From contig CAZQAF010000006.1 in NCBI GenBank assembly GCA_964591175.1, positions 27,041 to 91,040 of the forward strand: DNA of 64,000 bases. The letters are read 5' to 3'. The DNA comes from UBA11574 sp964591175. GTDB taxonomy: Bacteria > Desulfobacterota > Desulfobacteria > Desulfobacterales > UBA11574. The first letter of the stretch is position 1; every line of letters starts with the position of its first letter. Below, one piece after another: positions 1-8,475 of the stretch. A model generated the notes under the pieces. The model was not told where the DNA came from, did no database searches, and saw only the letters and a program-made list of their open reading frames with translations. The position numbers and the translations under genes are program-made.

Positions 1-1
1 T

Positions 2-664
2 CTGGTGACACGGGGCACACGGGAACCTTACCGGATGTTTACCTCGAGAGCGGAATATCGATTGCTGCTTCGGGAGGATAACGCTGATTTGAGATTGATG
101 GATATCGGGCACGAATACGGGCTGATCGATGATGAAACCCTGAAGGACGTGCAGGAGCGGAAAAAGCAGATCTTAAATGAAATAAAGAGAATCAAATCCA
201 CCATTATTAAACCCGGAAAAGAAACGAACGATTATCTCATCCGGAACAACACAGCGCCGCTTAACAGCGGTACGTATCTCGATCAGCTTCTTAAGCGAGC
301 CGAACTCGACTACCATATGGTTGATGCTTTGGCGAAAAGCCCTGACGGCATCAGCAGCAAGGTGGCCCGGCAGGTGGAAACAGAAATTAAATATGAGGGA
401 TATATCCATCGCCAGATCAAAGAAGTCGAAAAGTTTAAAAACATGGAACAAATGAGAATACCCGATAATTTCGATTACAACAAAGTGCATGGCCTGTCCA
501 ATGAACTCAAAGAAAAGCTTTCCGCCGTCATGCCGTCTTCTATCGGACAAGCCTCCCGCATTGACGGTATTACACCGGCCGGGCTTTCCGTGATCATGGT
601 CGCCATTAAAGCCGCCGAAAGAAAAACATCCGGGATTCGACAGCGACCTTCGAATGTCTCTTGA
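2..664 (+). CDS. mnmG: tRNA uridine-5-carboxymethylaminomethyl modification enzyme MnmG, C-terminal part
   Basis: The reading frame is open from the window edge, so the N-terminal FAD domain lies upstream; about 220 residues remain. The motif EPYRMFTSRAEYRLLLRED followed by NADLRL is the signature of the MnmG/GidA family, which with MnmE installs cmnm5/mnm5 on U34 of certain tRNAs. The helical C-terminal domain follows, with the conserved YEGYI(H/x)RQ segment and a final HGLSNE...L region that contacts the partner MnmE and the tRNA. The frame ends at TGA. The next gene starts 84 bases on, and no clear terminator lies between. Confidence 0.96.
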   Translation: MVTRGTREPYRMFTSRAEYRLLLREDNADLRLMDIGHEYGLIDDETLKDVQERKKQILNEIKRIKSTIIKPGKETNDYLIRNNTAPLNSGTYLDQLLKRAELDYHMVDALAKSPDGISSKVARQVETEIKYEGYIHRQIKEVEKFKNMEQMRIPDNFDYNKVHGLSNELKEKLSAVMPSSIGQASRIDGITPAGLSVIMVAIKAAERKTSGIRQRPSNVS

Positions 665-747
665 CACATTGACACATTTAACTTATTTTGATCGTTAATA
701 AAAATGATCATCACTATTGATGTTTAAAACAATAAGGCTTTGAGAGG

Positions 748-1647
748 ATGGCAGAAACAGACTATTATAAAATACTCGGTGTCAATAAGACCGCTTCGGC
801 AGCTGATATTAAAAAAGCGTATCGAAAGCTGGCCATGAAATATCATCCGGACCATACCAAAGGGGATAAAAGCGCCGAGGAAAAATTTAAAAAAATCAGC
901 GAAGCCTATGCGGTATTGAGCGATAAAGAAAAGCGAAAACAATACGATACCTTCGGATCTGCCGGATTCCAGCAACGGTATTCCCAGGAAGATATTTTCA
1001 GGGGGTCCGATTTCGAGAGCATCCTGAACGAATTGTTTGGCGGGTCCGGGAGCAGAATGGGGTTTTCTTTCGGCGGTGGAAGTCCTTTCGGCAGGTATCA
1101 AAGACAGCGGCAGTCCCCCCAACCTAAAGGTGCCGATCTTGAATATGAGCTTCCTTTGACCCTGCAGGAAGTGGCCACAGGAACCCAAAAGGCCGTTTCT
1201 TTTCAACACAAGGGCCGAAGTGAAAGACTTACGGTCAAAATCCCGAAAGGGATGATTTCCGGAAAAAAGCTTCGAATTGCCGGGAAGGGAGAACCCAGTC
1301 CCTACGGCGGTCCGGCAGGAGATCTTTATATAAAATCCAAAGTGCTTGCCGGCCCGGTTTATGAGATCGACGGCTATGACCTTTATATCAATCGGGACAT
1401 AAAACTGACAGAGGCGATTTTGGGTGCGAACATTTCCGTCCCGACATTGAGCGGAAACGAGTTAAAGCTGAAGATACCTCCGGGCACCAAACATAAAACA
1501 AAAATGCGGCTATCCGGACACGGACTTCCCCATATGCACGGCAAAGGGCAGGGAGATCTTTATGTCCGTATTCAAGTGAATATACCCGGACAACTGAACA
1601 AAAAACAAAAGAATTTGGTCGAACAGTTGGCAGAGAGCGGCTTGTAA
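748..1647 (+). CDS. J-domain co-chaperone of CbpA/DnaJ type (no zinc finger)
   Basis: The 299-residue protein has an N-terminal J domain (about 1-70) with the HPD tripeptide in KYHPDHTKG, which stimulates DnaK ATPase. A Gly/Phe-rich linker (about 85-125, GGSGSRMGFSFGGG) follows, then two DnaJ C-terminal substrate-binding domains with ADLEYELPLTLQE and GDLYVRI motifs. The cysteine-rich zinc finger of true DnaJ is absent, so it belongs to the CbpA/class B type. GAGAGG directly abuts the ATG and AAGG lies about ten bases further up, so the start is a little uncertain. The family acts in the cytoplasm in protein folding and stress tolerance. No dnaK lies nearby. Confidence 0.95.
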   Translation: MAETDYYKILGVNKTASAADIKKAYRKLAMKYHPDHTKGDKSAEEKFKKISEAYAVLSDKEKRKQYDTFGSAGFQQRYSQEDIFRGSDFESILNELFGGSGSRMGFSFGGGSPFGRYQRQRQSPQPKGADLEYELPLTLQEVATGTQKAVSFQHKGRSERLTVKIPKGMISGKKLRIAGKGEPSPYGGPAGDLYIKSKVLAGPVYEIDGYDLYINRDIKLTEAILGANISVPTLSGNELKLKIPPGTKHKTKMRLSGHGLPHMHGKGQGDLYVRIQVNIPGQLNKKQKNLVEQLAESGL

Positions 1648-1830
1648 AATAGGGCTTTTGTTGATAAACTATAATTTCTTAACAGACCGATAACATTCCT
1701 CAAAGGGGGTATTGACAAGCGTTTTGGATCAATGTACGTTTATTCCCAAAAAATAAAAGGAAAACGGAATCTTCGGTACACATCGATCGGCCCTGCCCGC
1801 TACCGCGGCAGGCCGTGTGAGGTCCCCTTT

Positions 1831-2349
1831 ATGCCTGAACTCATACCCGTCCTCACTAAAAACGATATTGACAGCCTGGTCTCCCGGACGGCGCAACGAA
1901 TATCCTCCGATTATCGACACCATGACCTCATACTTATCGGGGTTTTAAAAGGTGCATTTGTCTTTTTATCCGATCTTGTCCGATGTATGGATGTTCCGGC
2001 TCAGATTGATTTTATACGCGCTTTCAGTTATGGTTCCGGTGATTCTTCTTCCGAGGACATCCGCTTAACCAAAGGTATAGAACTCGGCATAAAAAATAAA
2101 GACGTGCTCATTGTGGAAGATATTGTGGATACGGGCTTGACTTTGAAATATCTTATCGATTATTTGAGATCATATCACCCAAAGTCGCTCAAGATATGCG
2201 CTTTCATTGATAAACACGAGCGCCGAAAGACGGATGTTACCGTCGATTACTGTTGCTATGAGGCGGCCGAAGGGTTCCTTGTGGGATATGGGCTTGACTA
2301 TGGCGAAGACTATCGGTATTTATCGGGAATTTATCGTCTTAAACAATGA
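1831..2349 (+). CDS. hpt: Hypoxanthine phosphoribosyltransferase
   Basis: This enzyme transfers phosphoribosyl from PRPP to hypoxanthine (and usually guanine) in purine salvage. The PRPP-binding loop VLIVEDIVDTGLTL is diagnostic, and LIGVLKGAFVFLSDL and the C-terminal EGFLVGYGLDYGEDYR match bacterial HPRT. The frame is open back to 1732, but the family starts about where MPELIPVLT lies, so I chose ATG 1831 (172 residues, the usual length), with a weak GAGG upstream. The stop codon lies inside a 10-bp perfect hairpin. This is a single gene separated from its neighbours. Confidence 0.95.
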   Translation: MPELIPVLTKNDIDSLVSRTAQRISSDYRHHDLILIGVLKGAFVFLSDLVRCMDVPAQIDFIRAFSYGSGDSSSEDIRLTKGIELGIKNKDVLIVEDIVDTGLTLKYLIDYLRSYHPKSLKICAFIDKHERRKTDVTVDYCCYEAAEGFLVGYGLDYGEDYRYLSGIYRLKQ

Positions 2350-2380
2350 GACCTTTGAAAAATGCTTTGAAAAGGTCTCA
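2347..2380 (+). terminator. 10-bp perfect hairpin at the end of hpt
   Basis: TGAGACCTTT pairs perfectly with AAAGGTCTCA across a 14-base loop. The left arm includes the hpt stop codon. No U-run follows, so this is either a Rho-assisted or weak terminator, or an mRNA 3'-end stabiliser. The next gene starts 22 bases later. Confidence 0.45.
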
Positions 2381-2401
2381 CTATAACCATTGGGGTTAAT
2401 T

Positions 2402-3841
2402 ATGATTATTACCTGTAAGGAATGCAACGCACGTTTTAATTTGGATGAAAACCTCTTAAAACCGACCGGTTCAAAAGTTCGATGCTCAAAATGCAATGAG
2501 GTTTTCACGGCATATCCGCCCGAAATTCCGGAAGAAATCGAAGCACCGATTGACACCGCACCGGAAATTGAAGAACAGCTTGATGTGACGGCGGATGAAG
2601 ACGAGCTCGATTTTTCAGACATGGAAAAGTTGCTGGACGAGGAAAAAGCACCGAAGGACGAGGGTGAATCCGATAAAGGGGCTGAAGATCTTGAGCTGGA
2701 TCTCGATCTGGATATGTCCACAGAGGTTGAGACGGTGAAAGAAGGACTTGAAGCAGAATTCGAGCCCGAAAAGGCTGCCGAAATTTTCCCCCCGAAGGAT
2801 GATATTGATGAGCTCGATGAACTCGATTTGTCCGATCTTGAAGAGATCCTGGATTTGGAAGAATCAACGGACGAAGATGAGTCTGCCCCGGAGGATATGG
2901 AGCTCGAGTTGGATATGGATACAGAGCCCGAACTTGAAGAGGCACCGGCGGGTGAGGAAGACGAAGATCTTGAAACGGTTGATCTGTCGGAAATAGAAAA
3001 GATGCTCGAAATGGAAGAAACAGAGGATCAAGCGGAACCTGAAGAAAAGGATCTGGAGTTTGAACGGGAGATGGAAGAAGCGCCTGATGGGCCGCCCTCG
3101 CCCGATGAAGATTCTTCAGCCGTTGAAGTTTATGAGCTTGACGAGGCCGAAGAGGCGCCTGAAGCTGTAGCGGCCGGCGAAGACGAAAGAGCAAAGCCGG
3201 AATTTGAATTTGAAGGGGAAGCTGAGGAGGAACTGGTTGAAGATGAAATTGCCGATGTGCCACCTGAAGTGGCTGAAGCGGCCACTGCGCCAAAAAGACG
3301 CGTCAGCAAGCCGTTGGTCGTCCTGCTGATTTTAGTATTGCTGGCGGGGGGCTCTTACGGCACTTATGTTTTGCTTGATTATTTGAATATTCAAATTCCC
3401 TATGTCAGCGATTATTTTAAGCCCAAAGTCTCTGATCTGAAGGGGAATCTTAAAATAGACACTTTGGATATCAACAGCAAGTTTATTCTCAATGTCAAAG
3501 CGGGCAAACTGTTTGTGATCACCGGCCGGGTTAAAAATGGATATTCGGATAACCGCAGTTTCATCAGCGTCACGGGAAAATTATTTACAAAAGGTAAAAA
3601 AATTGTGAAAACACAGACGGTTTTTTGCGGAAATGTGTTGTCTGATATCGAGCTTTCCAATATGGATTTTGACGCAATACAGAAACGACTTTCAAATCGT
3701 TTCGGCGATAACAAATCCAATTTTCAGGTACAACCCGGAAAAGAGCTTCCGTTTATGATTGTATTTTCGAATCTTCCCGATAACCTGGAGGAATTTGCCA
3801 TAGAGGCGGCCGGATCGACGCCTGCCACGCCATCAGGATAG
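2402..3841 (+). CDS. Zinc-ribbon, acidic, single-pass membrane protein with DUF3426-like domain
   Basis: The N-terminus is an MJ0042-type zinc ribbon (CKEC at about 5-8, CSKC at about 27-30). Residues about 40-295 are very acidic and low in complexity (ELDLDLDMSTE-type repeats). One hydrophobic segment (about 303-328, VVLLILVLLAGG) anchors it, and the last 150 residues form a DUF3426-like domain with the typical GRVKNGYSDNRSFISVTGKL and a C-terminal PGKELPFMIVFSNLP. ATG 2402 follows a GGGG ribosome site; an upstream TTG (2390) is less likely. Proteins of this make are common in deltaproteobacteria; the function is unknown. The acidic tract probably spaces the ribbon from the membrane (inference). 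Confidence 0.85.
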   Translation: MIITCKECNARFNLDENLLKPTGSKVRCSKCNEVFTAYPPEIPEEIEAPIDTAPEIEEQLDVTADEDELDFSDMEKLLDEEKAPKDEGESDKGAEDLELDLDLDMSTEVETVKEGLEAEFEPEKAAEIFPPKDDIDELDELDLSDLEEILDLEESTDEDESAPEDMELELDMDTEPELEEAPAGEEDEDLETVDLSEIEKMLEMEETEDQAEPEEKDLEFEREMEEAPDGPPSPDEDSSAVEVYELDEAEEAPEAVAAGEDERAKPEFEFEGEAEEELVEDEIADVPPEVAEAATAPKRRVSKPLVVLLILVLLAGGSYGTYVLLDYLNIQIPYVSDYFKPKVSDLKGNLKIDTLDINSKFILNVKAGKLFVITGRVKNGYSDNRSFISVTGKLFTKGKKIVKTQTVFCGNVLSDIELSNMDFDAIQKRLSNRFGDNKSNFQVQPGKELPFMIVFSNLPDNLEEFAIEAAGSTPATPSG

Positions 3842-3925
3842 CGAATGCAAACGCTTAGTTTTTGACTTGACTTGGCGAATCCGAGCTGTTAAAAATGCCG
3901 ATTTTCATATTCTAAGATGCGTCAT

Positions 3926-4002
3926 GGCGATGTAGCTCAGATGGTCAGAGCATGCGGCTCATATCCGCAGTGTCCGGGGTTCAATTCCCTGCATCGCCAC
4001 CA
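3926..4002 (+). tRNA. tRNA with CAT anticodon, probably elongator tRNA-Met
   Basis: The acceptor stem is GGCGATG/CATCGCC, with discriminator A and encoded CCA (4000-4002). The D arm has GCTC...GAGC and the anticodon arm is TGCGG-CTCATAT-CCGCA with CAT at positions 34-36. The T arm has loop TTCAATT. The acceptor does not show the initiator C1-A72 mismatch, so it is not initiator tRNA. A CAT tRNA could also be Ile2 (lysidine-modified); elongator Met is more likely from overall similarity, but this is not proven here. Confidence 0.93.
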
Positions 4003-4010
4003 AGAAAAGT

Positions 4011-4044
4011 AAAAGCCATAACTTTTTGAAGTTATGGCTTTTTT
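4011..4044 (+). terminator. Rho-independent terminator of the tRNA
   Basis: AAAAGCCATAACTT pairs with AAGTTATGGCTTTT across a TTTG loop, followed by a T-run. It lies 9 bases after the tRNA CCA and may serve both strands. Confidence 0.92.
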
Positions 4045-4132
4045 GATTTTTCCGGGTTGCAGACCATTTACAAATTAGTGATAACTCATTATATTTAGCT
4101 TATAAATTAATGGTGTTCGGATGTGTGTCTTG

Positions 4133-5002
4133 TTAAATGGAAATCAGGTCGGATACGGGGACCAACTCAAATAACGGATCGTTTTGATTGAGTTCGGATT
4201 TGAAATCATGGAGTGCAAACAAGGTGGAAAGGTGAGGGTGGCCGATGCCGATGGCCTCTCCGTGGTTTAAGGCATGATGCTTTAGGTGGTTAAGCTGTCT
4301 GCGGACATACGGCAACTCGAGGGAATTGTCCAGAAAAACGTTTCTCGGCGCACTTTTGATGTTCAGCCGGCGGGCCAATTTGTATGCCTGTGAATGACGG
4401 CTCGTTAAGCTGTCCACAAAAAAGAGATCCTTCTGTTTGATGATCTTCAGTGCTTCAACGACTTTATTGGAGCAGGACGTAAACCGTGATCCCATGTGGT
4501 TGTTCACACCCGATGCCTGGGGAATTAACGAGATGTTTTCTTTGACGATTTCTTCGATTTCATCGTCTTTGTATGAAACATAAAGAGCTCCCGGTCCCGG
4601 ATCAATATCCTGATCGTACGGCTCCATGGGCTGATGCAACATGACTTCATGCCCTTTTTCATATATTTCCCGGGCGAGAAGGTTGGAGTATTGTAATCTG
4701 GGGAGGACTGCAAATGTCATCGGCAGGTTCAGAGATAAAAATGCCTTGGCCCTGGAGATGCTGCTTCCGATATCGTCAATAATAAAGGCGATTTTGGGCT
4801 TTGGGGAAGAAGATCGGGATTGTTGTCTCTTGGGTTTGGAAATGGGATAGAAATATGTTTCTTGTGCCTTGGCTTCCGAGAAAATATTGAGCCCGAGAAA
4901 GGCTCCGGAAAGAAATGCGAAACCTTTTAAAAGGAATAGCCTGCGGCGGCGGAGTTGCTGTGTCTGATCGGGGTCCTTTTCCGTCATCTTATGGAGGTAC
5001 AT
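4133..5002 (-). CDS. Divergent polysaccharide deacetylase (YibQ/DUF610 family)
   Basis: IAFIIDDIGSS opens the divergent polysaccharide deacetylase fold, with LPMTFAVLP, GHEVMLHQPMEP and GVNNHMGS as family motifs and IGIGHPH near the end. Family members are exported and are thought to act on cell-envelope glycans; the real substrate is unknown. An N-terminal hydrophobic stretch (LFLLKGFAFLSGAFLGLNIF) before AKAQE looks like a signal peptide or anchor. The frame is open to 5131. ATG 5002 has a weak AGG four bases upstream and ATG 4987 has none, so the start is uncertain. It is convergent with the tRNA. Confidence 0.88.
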   Translation of the reverse strand: MYLHKMTEKDPDQTQQLRRRRLFLLKGFAFLSGAFLGLNIFSEAKAQETYFYPISKPKRQQSRSSSPKPKIAFIIDDIGSSISRAKAFLSLNLPMTFAVLPRLQYSNLLAREIYEKGHEVMLHQPMEPYDQDIDPGPGALYVSYKDDEIEEIVKENISLIPQASGVNNHMGSRFTSCSNKVVEALKIIKQKDLFFVDSLTSRHSQAYKLARRLNIKSAPRNVFLDNSLELPYVRRQLNHLKHHALNHGEAIGIGHPHLSTLFALHDFKSELNQNDPLFELVPVSDLISI

Positions 5003-5202
5003 ACAACCTATTGAGATAAAGGTCAAGAAAAAACACAATATGTTGTGAATTAAATGCCGTTCGTTTGTAGAAAGCGATAAATAGAAAAATACCCGTTTTA
5101 AACCGGCCGGCCATACAACTTGACTTGACACTGAAAATTATTATGAGTATGAAATAATTTGACGGTTTTAACAAATATATAGAAAAAATAGCGCATTCGG
5201 TC

Positions 5203-5601
5203 ATGATTCAAGGCTTTGAAAAAATCGTTGAAGAGCGGATTCTAATGGCTCAAAAAAAGGGTGACTTTGAAAACCTGGACGGATCCGGCAAGCCGTTGAC
5301 ACTTACTGATGATTATCATGTTCCCGAAGAGCTGCGTCTGGCCTTTAAAATTCTTAAAAATGCAGATTGTCTTCCCCCGGAAATCGAGCTGAAAAAAGAG
5401 ATCCGGCAGACCGAAGACCTGCTGATCGGCATGCAGGATACGTCTGAAAAATATCGTTTATTGAAAAAGATAAATTTTTTGATCATGAAGCTAAATACCG
5501 TTCGAGGCTCCTCTGTGATGTTCGAAATGCCCCAGTATTATATGGAAAAATTTGTGGATTGCCTTGAAAAATCCAAAAGCCGAAAAGAGCCTCTCAAATA
5601 A
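5203..5601 (+). CDS. DUF1992 (DnaJC28-like conserved domain) protein
   Basis: The sequence VEERILMAQKKGDFENLDGSGKPL is closely like the domain shared with eukaryotic DnaJC28 (DUF1992), followed by YHVPEELRLAFKILKNA, which is also typical. The protein has 132 residues and no J domain, as is usual for the bacterial members. It is predicted soluble and its function is unknown. It starts at ATG 5203, well away from its divergent neighbour, and is followed 76 bases later by a small membrane protein. Confidence 0.85.
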   Translation: MIQGFEKIVEERILMAQKKGDFENLDGSGKPLTLTDDYHVPEELRLAFKILKNADCLPPEIELKKEIRQTEDLLIGMQDTSEKYRLLKKINFLIMKLNTVRGSSVMFEMPQYYMEKFVDCLEKSKSRKEPLK

Positions 5602-5677
5602 CCAATAATTTCAAGTGGGCGCTTTTGCTCAGTGGGGATAATATATTTCCGTTTGACGGATTTATTATAAGATATTT

Positions 5678-6157
5678 ATGAAAAAAGAAAAAGACAGCCA
5701 ATATTTTAGAAGTGTCCTGATGGCCTATTTCATTCTTGTGCTCCATGTTATCTTGATGGCAGCCTTGGTCTTGATGGTCATTTTTTTCCGTGGCATTATC
5801 GATTACATGATATGGGTTTTTATCGGTGGGTTGATTGCCATTGTCATTTCCGGTTATCGTTTTTACAGCCGCATGAAAAGGGAACAAAAGACCCTCAGGG
5901 AAATACTCAACACGCCCCGGTTCAACGGAAGAAGCGTTGAGATCAGCTTTCTCGGAGGGCTTGCATCTTTTAAAATCGGCAGTGCGAATCCGAATTTGCC
6001 TGCACTGGAGAGCCATTCATCCGGTCGTCTTCCGCAGCTCGAAGACCCGGAGTCGGTTCGAAAAAAAGAGTTTTCCGAGCTTGTTCGGCTGCTCGAGAAA
6101 GACCTCATTACCCTGGAAGAATATCACAAATTCAAAAAAGAGATTTTAAAATCCTGA
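5678..6157 (+). CDS. Small two-helix membrane protein with SHOCT-like tail
   Basis: I do not recognise the family as a whole. Residues about 12-35 and 45-63 are strongly hydrophobic (VLHVILMAALVLMVIFF; IWVFIGGLIAIVISGY). A basic, soluble stretch follows. The last 30 residues (ELVRLLEKDLITLEEYHKFKKEIL) look like a SHOCT motif, a short helical pair found at the ends of many small bacterial proteins. The sequence gives no enzyme motif. It sits between the DUF1992 gene and ddl, on the same strand. Confidence 0.7.
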   Translation: MKKEKDSQYFRSVLMAYFILVLHVILMAALVLMVIFFRGIIDYMIWVFIGGLIAIVISGYRFYSRMKREQKTLREILNTPRFNGRSVEISFLGGLASFKIGSANPNLPALESHSSGRLPQLEDPESVRKKEFSELVRLLEKDLITLEEYHKFKKEILKS

Positions 6158-6213
6158 AAAGCTGTATGGGGTAACGTGTCGGTGCCGGTAGTTCTCAAAC
6201 GAAAAGGAAATCC

Positions 6214-7158
6214 ATGAAAAAACTAACCATTGCACTATTGTCCGGTGGGATATCCTCTGAACGTGATGTTTCGATCGCCAGCGGAGACCAGGTCTATGAA
6301 GCCTTGGACCACAACAAGTACAATGTACTGCGGTATGATCCGAAAACCGACCTTCAGCAACTGGTTACGGACGCGCCCCAAATTGATGCGGCCCTGATCA
6401 TACTTCACGGACCATTCGGCGAGGACGGTACCATTCAGGGATTGCTCGATCTTCTCGACATCCCGTATCAGGGATCCGGCGTTCTCGGCAGCGCCCTGGG
6501 CATGAACAAGGTGGCTTCCAAACATCTTTATGAGAAAGCAGGCCTGCTGGTTCCACCCTACATGGTGTTGAGTCAAAATGACGGGTTTGATGAGGATGCC
6601 TGCACCCGAGGCCTGGGTCTCCCGTTGGTGGTCAAACCTGTGAGCAGTGGATCAAGCGTCGGAATAACCGTCGTCAAATCAAAGGATTTGCTTAAAAAAG
6701 CGGTCAATGAAGCCTTTACGCAGGATGATAATGTGTTGATAGAAGCGTATATCGACGGCATTGAACTCACCGGCGGCGTTATTGGCAATGATCAGTTGGA
6801 AGCCTTTCCGCTTATTGAAATTGTTCCGGACAAATCCTACGCGTTTTTCGATTACGCAGCCAAATATACGGCCGGCGCTACAAAGGAAATCTGCCCGGCC
6901 CGTATTGATGACGCAATGGCCGAAAAAGCACGGGAAATAGCCAAAACAGCGCATCAAGCGCTGTTTTGCAAAGGATACAGCAGAACCGATATGATTCTGA
7001 AAAATCAGGATATTTTTGTTCTTGAAACCAATACCATCCCCGGCATGACAGCCACCAGTCTATTGCCGCAAGCTGCCGGAAAAGCAGGGATTTCTTTCAG
7101 CCGGCTGCTGGATCGATTGATTGAACTGAGTATGGAAGATCGAAAAATAAGCAGGTGA
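6214..7158 (+). CDS. ddl: D-alanine--D-alanine ligase
   Basis: This ATP-grasp enzyme makes the D-Ala-D-Ala dipeptide of peptidoglycan in the cytoplasm. Visible motifs are the N-terminal GGISSERDVSIASG, the HGPFGEDGTIQGLL substrate region, VVKPVSSGSSVGITVV (nucleotide binding), and VLETNTIPGMT, which carries the metal-binding Glu and Asn. The length (314) is normal. The ATG at 6214 follows AAAGGAAATCC. It leads a tight run of genes (4 bases to the next) that includes a second ATP-grasp protein and purE. The ddl gene here is not within a mur/fts cluster. Confidence 0.95.
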   Translation: MKKLTIALLSGGISSERDVSIASGDQVYEALDHNKYNVLRYDPKTDLQQLVTDAPQIDAALIILHGPFGEDGTIQGLLDLLDIPYQGSGVLGSALGMNKVASKHLYEKAGLLVPPYMVLSQNDGFDEDACTRGLGLPLVVKPVSSGSSVGITVVKSKDLLKKAVNEAFTQDDNVLIEAYIDGIELTGGVIGNDQLEAFPLIEIVPDKSYAFFDYAAKYTAGATKEICPARIDDAMAEKAREIAKTAHQALFCKGYSRTDMILKNQDIFVLETNTIPGMTATSLLPQAAGKAGISFSRLLDRLIELSMEDRKISR

Positions 7159-7162
7159 TTCG

Positions 7163-7906
7163 ATGATCATCCGAAGCGCGGGGGATCTTAAAAAGCAGTA
7201 TCAGGACTTGCGTTCCGGGGACACTTTTTTAGGGATTCTGACCTATAGGCACATCAAAACATCGATTCTTATCGACCTTCTCGAACGGGGAATATCCTGC
7301 TTTCCTTCCCCGCTTTCCCAGGTTCTGAATCATTCCAAGGCAACCCAGGCCGTTATTTTAAAAGAATGGATGCTGCCTCACACGCAGGTGATCACCAGAC
7401 GGGCCGATTTCATTGATGCCATGAATACATATACCAGACTCGGCATCGCTCCGGTTGTCACCAAAGAAGATCATCGGCACTGCGGCCACGGGGTTAGAAA
7501 ATGGGATACTATGGAAATCCTTTACAGTTTCCTTGCGTTTTCCGATGCTTCTTATCCTTTTGTGATTCAGCCTTTTTGGGAAAATTTTACGGATGTCCGG
7601 GTGATTATCGCGGGCGATTATACGGAAGCTTACGTGAGGCATAATCCCAATAATTTTAGGATGAATATTGCCATGGGTGGCCAGAACTACCCCCTTGAGA
7701 TGCGCGCGGATTTGTTGGATTTTTGCCGCAGGATCATGAAGCGCGGCAAGTTTCCTTATGCGCACCTGGATATTCAGATTACGGACGACGGTACCTGTTA
7801 TCTTTCGGAAATCGCTTTGAACGGCGGGACAAAGGGTGCAAAGATTCGCCAGGGGGAACTTAATCAAAAGAAAAGAGAGTTGCTGGAACGACTCGCAAAC
7901 CAATAA
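7163..7906 (+). CDS. RimK-like ATP-grasp protein of unknown substrate
   Basis: The 247-residue protein has an ATP-grasp layout: an N-terminal pre-ATP domain (FLGILTYRHIKTSILIDLLERG), a central RADFIDAMNTYTRLGIAPVV lysine region, a Gly-rich HRHCGHGVRKW loop, VIQPFWENFTDVRV and the C-terminal AHLDIQITDDG...SEIALNGGTKGAK, where the acidic residue and Asn would bind magnesium. This resembles RimK-type carboxylate-amine ligases but is shorter. It lies 4 bases after ddl and 11 before purE, so co-transcription is very likely. The substrate cannot be told from sequence; an amino-acid or peptide ligase is an inference. Confidence 0.75.
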   Translation: MIIRSAGDLKKQYQDLRSGDTFLGILTYRHIKTSILIDLLERGISCFPSPLSQVLNHSKATQAVILKEWMLPHTQVITRRADFIDAMNTYTRLGIAPVVTKEDHRHCGHGVRKWDTMEILYSFLAFSDASYPFVIQPFWENFTDVRVIIAGDYTEAYVRHNPNNFRMNIAMGGQNYPLEMRADLLDFCRRIMKRGKFPYAHLDIQITDDGTCYLSEIALNGGTKGAKIRQGELNQKKRELLERLANQ

Positions 7907-7917
7907 GGGGGTATTTT

Positions 7918-8475
7918 TTGAAATCAAAAAATAAGGCTGCAAAACAATCTGGCCGGTTGCCGGAAGTCGGCATTGTCATGGGAAGCGATTCCGATTTGGC
8001 CGTCATGGAAGAAACCGCTGCTGTTTTAAGACAATTCGAGATTCCCTATGAAATGACGGTGGCTTCGGCACACCGGAGTCCTGAAAGGGCTGCCAAATTT
8101 GCCGCTTCCGCGCAGAAACGCGGTGTCAAAGTCATTATTGCAGGAGCCGGACATGCCGCCCATCTCGCGGGGAATCTCGCGGCATACACGTCGCTTCCGG
8201 TGATCGGGGTCCCGATAGATTCGTCCTGTCTTCAGGGACTGGACGCGCTACTTTCAACGGTTCAAATGCCTCCGGGGGTTCCCGTGGCCACGGTGTCCAT
8301 CGGCAAGTCGGGCGCAAAAAATGCAGGAGTACTGGCCGCACAGATTCTTGCGCTTTCGGATCCAGATCTATTACAAAGGCTTCAGAATTATAAAAAGGAG
8401 CTCGCAAAACAAGTTGATCAAAAAGCCAGAAAGCTTAAAGACCATTCACGTCGATTCGTTACATCTCCGTCATGA
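7918..8475 (+). CDS. purE: N5-carboxyaminoimidazole ribonucleotide mutase PurE
   Basis: PurE converts N5-CAIR to CAIR in purine synthesis. GIVMGSDSDLAVM, the catalytic SAHRSPERAAKFA, GAGHAAHLAGNLAAYTSLPVIGVP and QMPPGVPVATVSIG are all canonical. The start is TTG 7918, supported by a strong AAGGGGG site six bases upstream. The C-terminus has a basic tail of about 25 residues (KKELAKQVDQKARKLKDHS) beyond the usual core and overlaps the next gene by about 60 bases. No purK lies beside it; the neighbouring ATP-grasp gene does not look like PurK. Confidence 0.95.
   Translation: MKSKNKAAKQSGRLPEVGIVMGSDSDLAVMEETAAVLRQFEIPYEMTVASAHRSPERAAKFAASAQKRGVKVIIAGAGHAAHLAGNLAAYTSLPVIGVPIDSSCLQGLDALLSTVQMPPGVPVATVSIGKSGAKNAGVLAAQILALSDPDLLQRLQNYKKELAKQVDQKARKLKDHSRRFVTSPS

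Noticed and set aside
2505..3293. Long minus-strand frame opposite the acidic DUF3426-like gene
   Set aside because: It is the complement of GA-rich acidic codons, gives a Pro/Arg/Gln-rich product, and has no ribosome site or motif.
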